From JAZKFT01 sp040386335 (lineage in GTDB: Bacteria; Bacteroidota; Bacteroidia; Chitinophagales; Chitinophagaceae): a DNA stretch of 64,000 nt. The notes under the pieces were generated by a model. The model was not told where the DNA came from. It was given only the letters and a program-made list of their open reading frames with translations, and did no database searches. Position numbers and translations under genes: made by a program. Shown here piece by piece: positions 61,995 through 64,000 of this stretch. The DNA is taken from NCBI GenBank assembly GCA_040386335.1, contig JAZKFT010000021.1, forward strand, positions 186,001 to 250,000, given 5' to 3'. Each line of letters begins with the position of its first letter. Within the stretch, counting starts at the first letter, position 1.

Positions 61995-63983
61995 GTGGGC
62001 AAACACATTAATAAAGTCTCGGCGGCTGGGCTGCTGGTGGCTTTGGGCATCATCTACGGCGACATAGGAACTTCTCCGCTATACGTTTTCAATTCCATCA
62101 TTACAGACCAGGTCATAACGCAGGACTTAATTCTGGGATCCTTGTCATGTATTATCTGGACAATGACACTGCTTACAACTGTCAAGTATGTAATCCTGGT
62201 GCTTCGGGCGGATAATAAGGGAGAGGGCGGCATCTTTGCCCTTTTTGCTTTGGTGAGGCGCCGGAAAAAATGGCTGGTGCTCCCGGCGATGTTGGGCGGC
62301 GCCGCAGTTCTGGCCGATGGTATCATCACGCCACCCATTTCCATTACCTCTGCAGTTGAGGGGTTGAAAAAAATGCCCATATTCCACAGTATCGAGATCA
62401 ATACTATTGTGATCATCGTTTTGTGCATCCTGGGTCTGTTCTTTTTCCTGCAGCAGTTTGGTACCCATTCCATTGGTAAAATGTTTGGCCCCATCATGTT
62501 TGTGTGGTTTGCCATGCTGGGCTTACTGGGCTTTTTTCATCTCGCCGATCACCCGGCTATCTTTAAAGCGCTTAATCCCTACTATGCGTTTCATTTCTTG
62601 AAGTATCATAATGGCAATGGCTTCTGGATGCTCGGAGCGGTCTTTCTCTGTACAACCGGCGCCGAAGCATTATATAGTGACCTTGGCCACTGCGGACGCG
62701 ATAATATCCGCTTTTCATGGGGCTTTGTAAAAGTGTGTCTGCTGTTAAATTACTTTGGACAAGGTGCCTACCTTTTATCGCACAGGGAGGGTATTTTGGC
62801 CAATGAGGTGAATAAGGCAGCTTTAAATATCAACGCTTTTTATGACCTGATGCCTCAATGGTTTATTATTCCGGGCATTGTAGTGGCTACTATGGCGGCT
62901 ATTATTGCCAGCCAGGCGATGATATCCGGGTCTTTTACCCTTATCAGCGAAGCTATGCGTCTGAACCTCTGGCCACGCATGAAGATCAAATATCCGTCAG
63001 AAGCTAAAGGGCAGCTCTTTATCCCGGGCCTCAATACACTGATGTTTGTAGGTTGCGTGGGTATCGTTTTGTTTTTTAAGAAGTCGTCAGAAATGGAAGC
63101 GGCTTATGGTTTGGCCATCGTGTTGACCATGATCGCCACGACCATACTTTTTGCAAACTTTATGGTATTGCACCGGGTAAAGCCGGCCCTGATCTATTTG
63201 TTTTTGGCCGTTTACCTCACCATCGAATTATCGTTCCTTACTGCCTTGCTTGTGAAGTTTGTGCATGGCGGCTATATTACCATACTGGTGGCGGCAGCGA
63301 TGTTTATGGTGATGTACGTATGGTATCGCAGCCGTAAGATCAAAAACCGCTATGTGGAATTTGTGCGGATGGAGAACTATATACCCCAGATACAGGAACT
63401 CAGCAACGACCGAACCGTACCAAAATACGCTACCCACCTTGTGTACATGACCAGTGCCAATAACCCCAAGGAAATTGAGCATAAGATCATTTATTCCATA
63501 CTCAACCGCAAACCGAAACGGGCGGATATCTATTGGTTTGTACACGTGGATACGCTGGACGATCCCTATACCTGCGAATACTCGGTAGATCATATTATTC
63601 CCAACGATATCATCAGGGTCGAATTCCGCCTGGGATTCAGGGTGGAACCACGCATTAACCTGCTGTTCCGCAAAGTGGTAGAAGACCTCGTGATCAACCG
63701 GGAGGTGAATATTACCAGCCGCTACGAAAGCCTGGAGAAGAATAATGTGGTGGGCGATTTCCAGTTTATTGTAATGGAAAAATTCCTGAGCAACGATAAC
63801 GAATTGCCTTTCAGCGAAAAACTGATTATGAAACTCTATTTCTGGATCAAGGAAATCGGCCTCAGCGAAGAGCGTGGTTTTGGCCTCGACACGAGTTATG
63901 TCCAGGTAGAAAAATTCCCATTGATCGTGGCCCCCGTCTCTAACCTCAAACTAAAAAGGATCGATGATCCGGCAGAGGATTAG
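61995..63983 (+). CDS. kup: Kup-type low-affinity potassium transporter
   Basis: 662 residues, starting with GTG at 61995. The N-terminus carries ALGIIYGDIGTSPLYVF near 16-32, the signature of Kup/HAK/KT, and 12 membrane segments follow to about 445. Further marks are LRADNKGEGGIFALFAL near 69-85 and TGAEALYSDLGHCG near 221-234. A cytosolic C-terminal domain of about 200 residues completes it. It takes up potassium with protons. It stands alone after the sulfatase. Confidence 0.96.
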   Translation: MGKHINKVSAAGLLVALGIIYGDIGTSPLYVFNSIITDQVITQDLILGSLSCIIWTMTLLTTVKYVILVLRADNKGEGGIFALFALVRRRKKWLVLPAMLGGAAVLADGIITPPISITSAVEGLKKMPIFHSIEINTIVIIVLCILGLFFFLQQFGTHSIGKMFGPIMFVWFAMLGLLGFFHLADHPAIFKALNPYYAFHFLKYHNGNGFWMLGAVFLCTTGAEALYSDLGHCGRDNIRFSWGFVKVCLLLNYFGQGAYLLSHREGILANEVNKAALNINAFYDLMPQWFIIPGIVVATMAAIIASQAMISGSFTLISEAMRLNLWPRMKIKYPSEAKGQLFIPGLNTLMFVGCVGIVLFFKKSSEMEAAYGLAIVLTMIATTILFANFMVLHRVKPALIYLFLAVYLTIELSFLTALLVKFVHGGYITILVAAAMFMVMYVWYRSRKIKNRYVEFVRMENYIPQIQELSNDRTVPKYATHLVYMTSANNPKEIEHKIIYSILNRKPKRADIYWFVHVDTLDDPYTCEYSVDHIIPNDIIRVEFRLGFRVEPRINLLFRKVVEDLVINREVNITSRYESLEKNNVVGDFQFIVMEKFLSNDNELPFSEKLIMKLYFWIKEIGLSEERGFGLDTSYVQVEKFPLIVAPVSNLKLKRIDDPAED

Positions 63984-64000
63984 TGGCAGCAATTAAACAA

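Overview
The window looks like a chromosomal piece of a Bacteroidota, most likely a member of the Chitinophagaceae. Supporting signs are the SusC/SusD pair, delta-60 repeats, YcxB-like proteins, a type III glutamine synthetase, TAnnTTTG-type promoters, Sec-signal CAZymes and the style of the intergenic repeats. No tRNA, rRNA, CRISPR array, transposase or integrase was seen.

Region 1 (1-8.6 kb). After the tail of glnN comes a long minus-strand cluster for NAD and ADP-ribose metabolism. In transcription order it holds a NUDIX-type regulator (NrtR-like), a short PRPP-synthetase-like protein, an ADP-ribosylglycohydrolase, a small unknown protein, a NADAR protein, a DUF4291 protein, a macrodomain, KptA (RNA 2'-phosphotransferase), a PPP-type phosphatase, a GxxExxY protein and a nicotinamide phosphoribosyltransferase. 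Two matching palindromes, one at the regulator start and one ahead of the PRPP-synthetase gene, are probable regulator sites. Together the genes could strip ADP-ribose from macromolecules, clear KptA products and rebuild NAD. This is the most interesting system in the window.

Region 2 (8.6-21.5 kb). This is a mixed housekeeping and accessory stretch: aquaporin, peroxiredoxin, GNAT, Uma2, YcxB, a frameshifted secreted protein, a PhoD-like phosphatase, a lone contractile-tail sheath protein, a lipoprotein bracketed by two copies of a FUSC-gene 3' end, the FUSC protein itself, and a delta-60 repeat protein.

Region 3 (21.8-25.9 kb). infA-rpmJ-rpsM-rpsK-rpsD-rpoA-rplQ, the distal ribosomal protein/RNA polymerase operon. 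A good promoter lies before infA, and the gaps are unusually large and filled with low-complexity sequence.

Region 4 (26.2-37.5 kb). A pectin/rhamnogalacturonan-I degradation cluster: GH28, GH2, two PL11, two CE12 and PL9. Related enzymes return at 55.6-61.8 kb: a six-hairpin glycosidase-like protein, GH43, GH105 and a sulfatase.

Region 5 (38.3-52.9 kb). An alginate utilization locus. PL6 and a LacI-type regulator face away from an operon of SDR reductase, PL17, KdgF-like cupin, MFS transporter, PF05426 lyase, SusC and SusD. A tandem palindrome between the two units is a likely operator.

Region 6 (53.1-64 kb). An esterase, an S74 chaperone-domain protein, the second pectin group, and a Kup potassium transporter at the end. 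Four copies of a palindromic repeat about 125-150 bp long sit between the CAZyme genes, and many gaps contain degenerate short tandem repeats.
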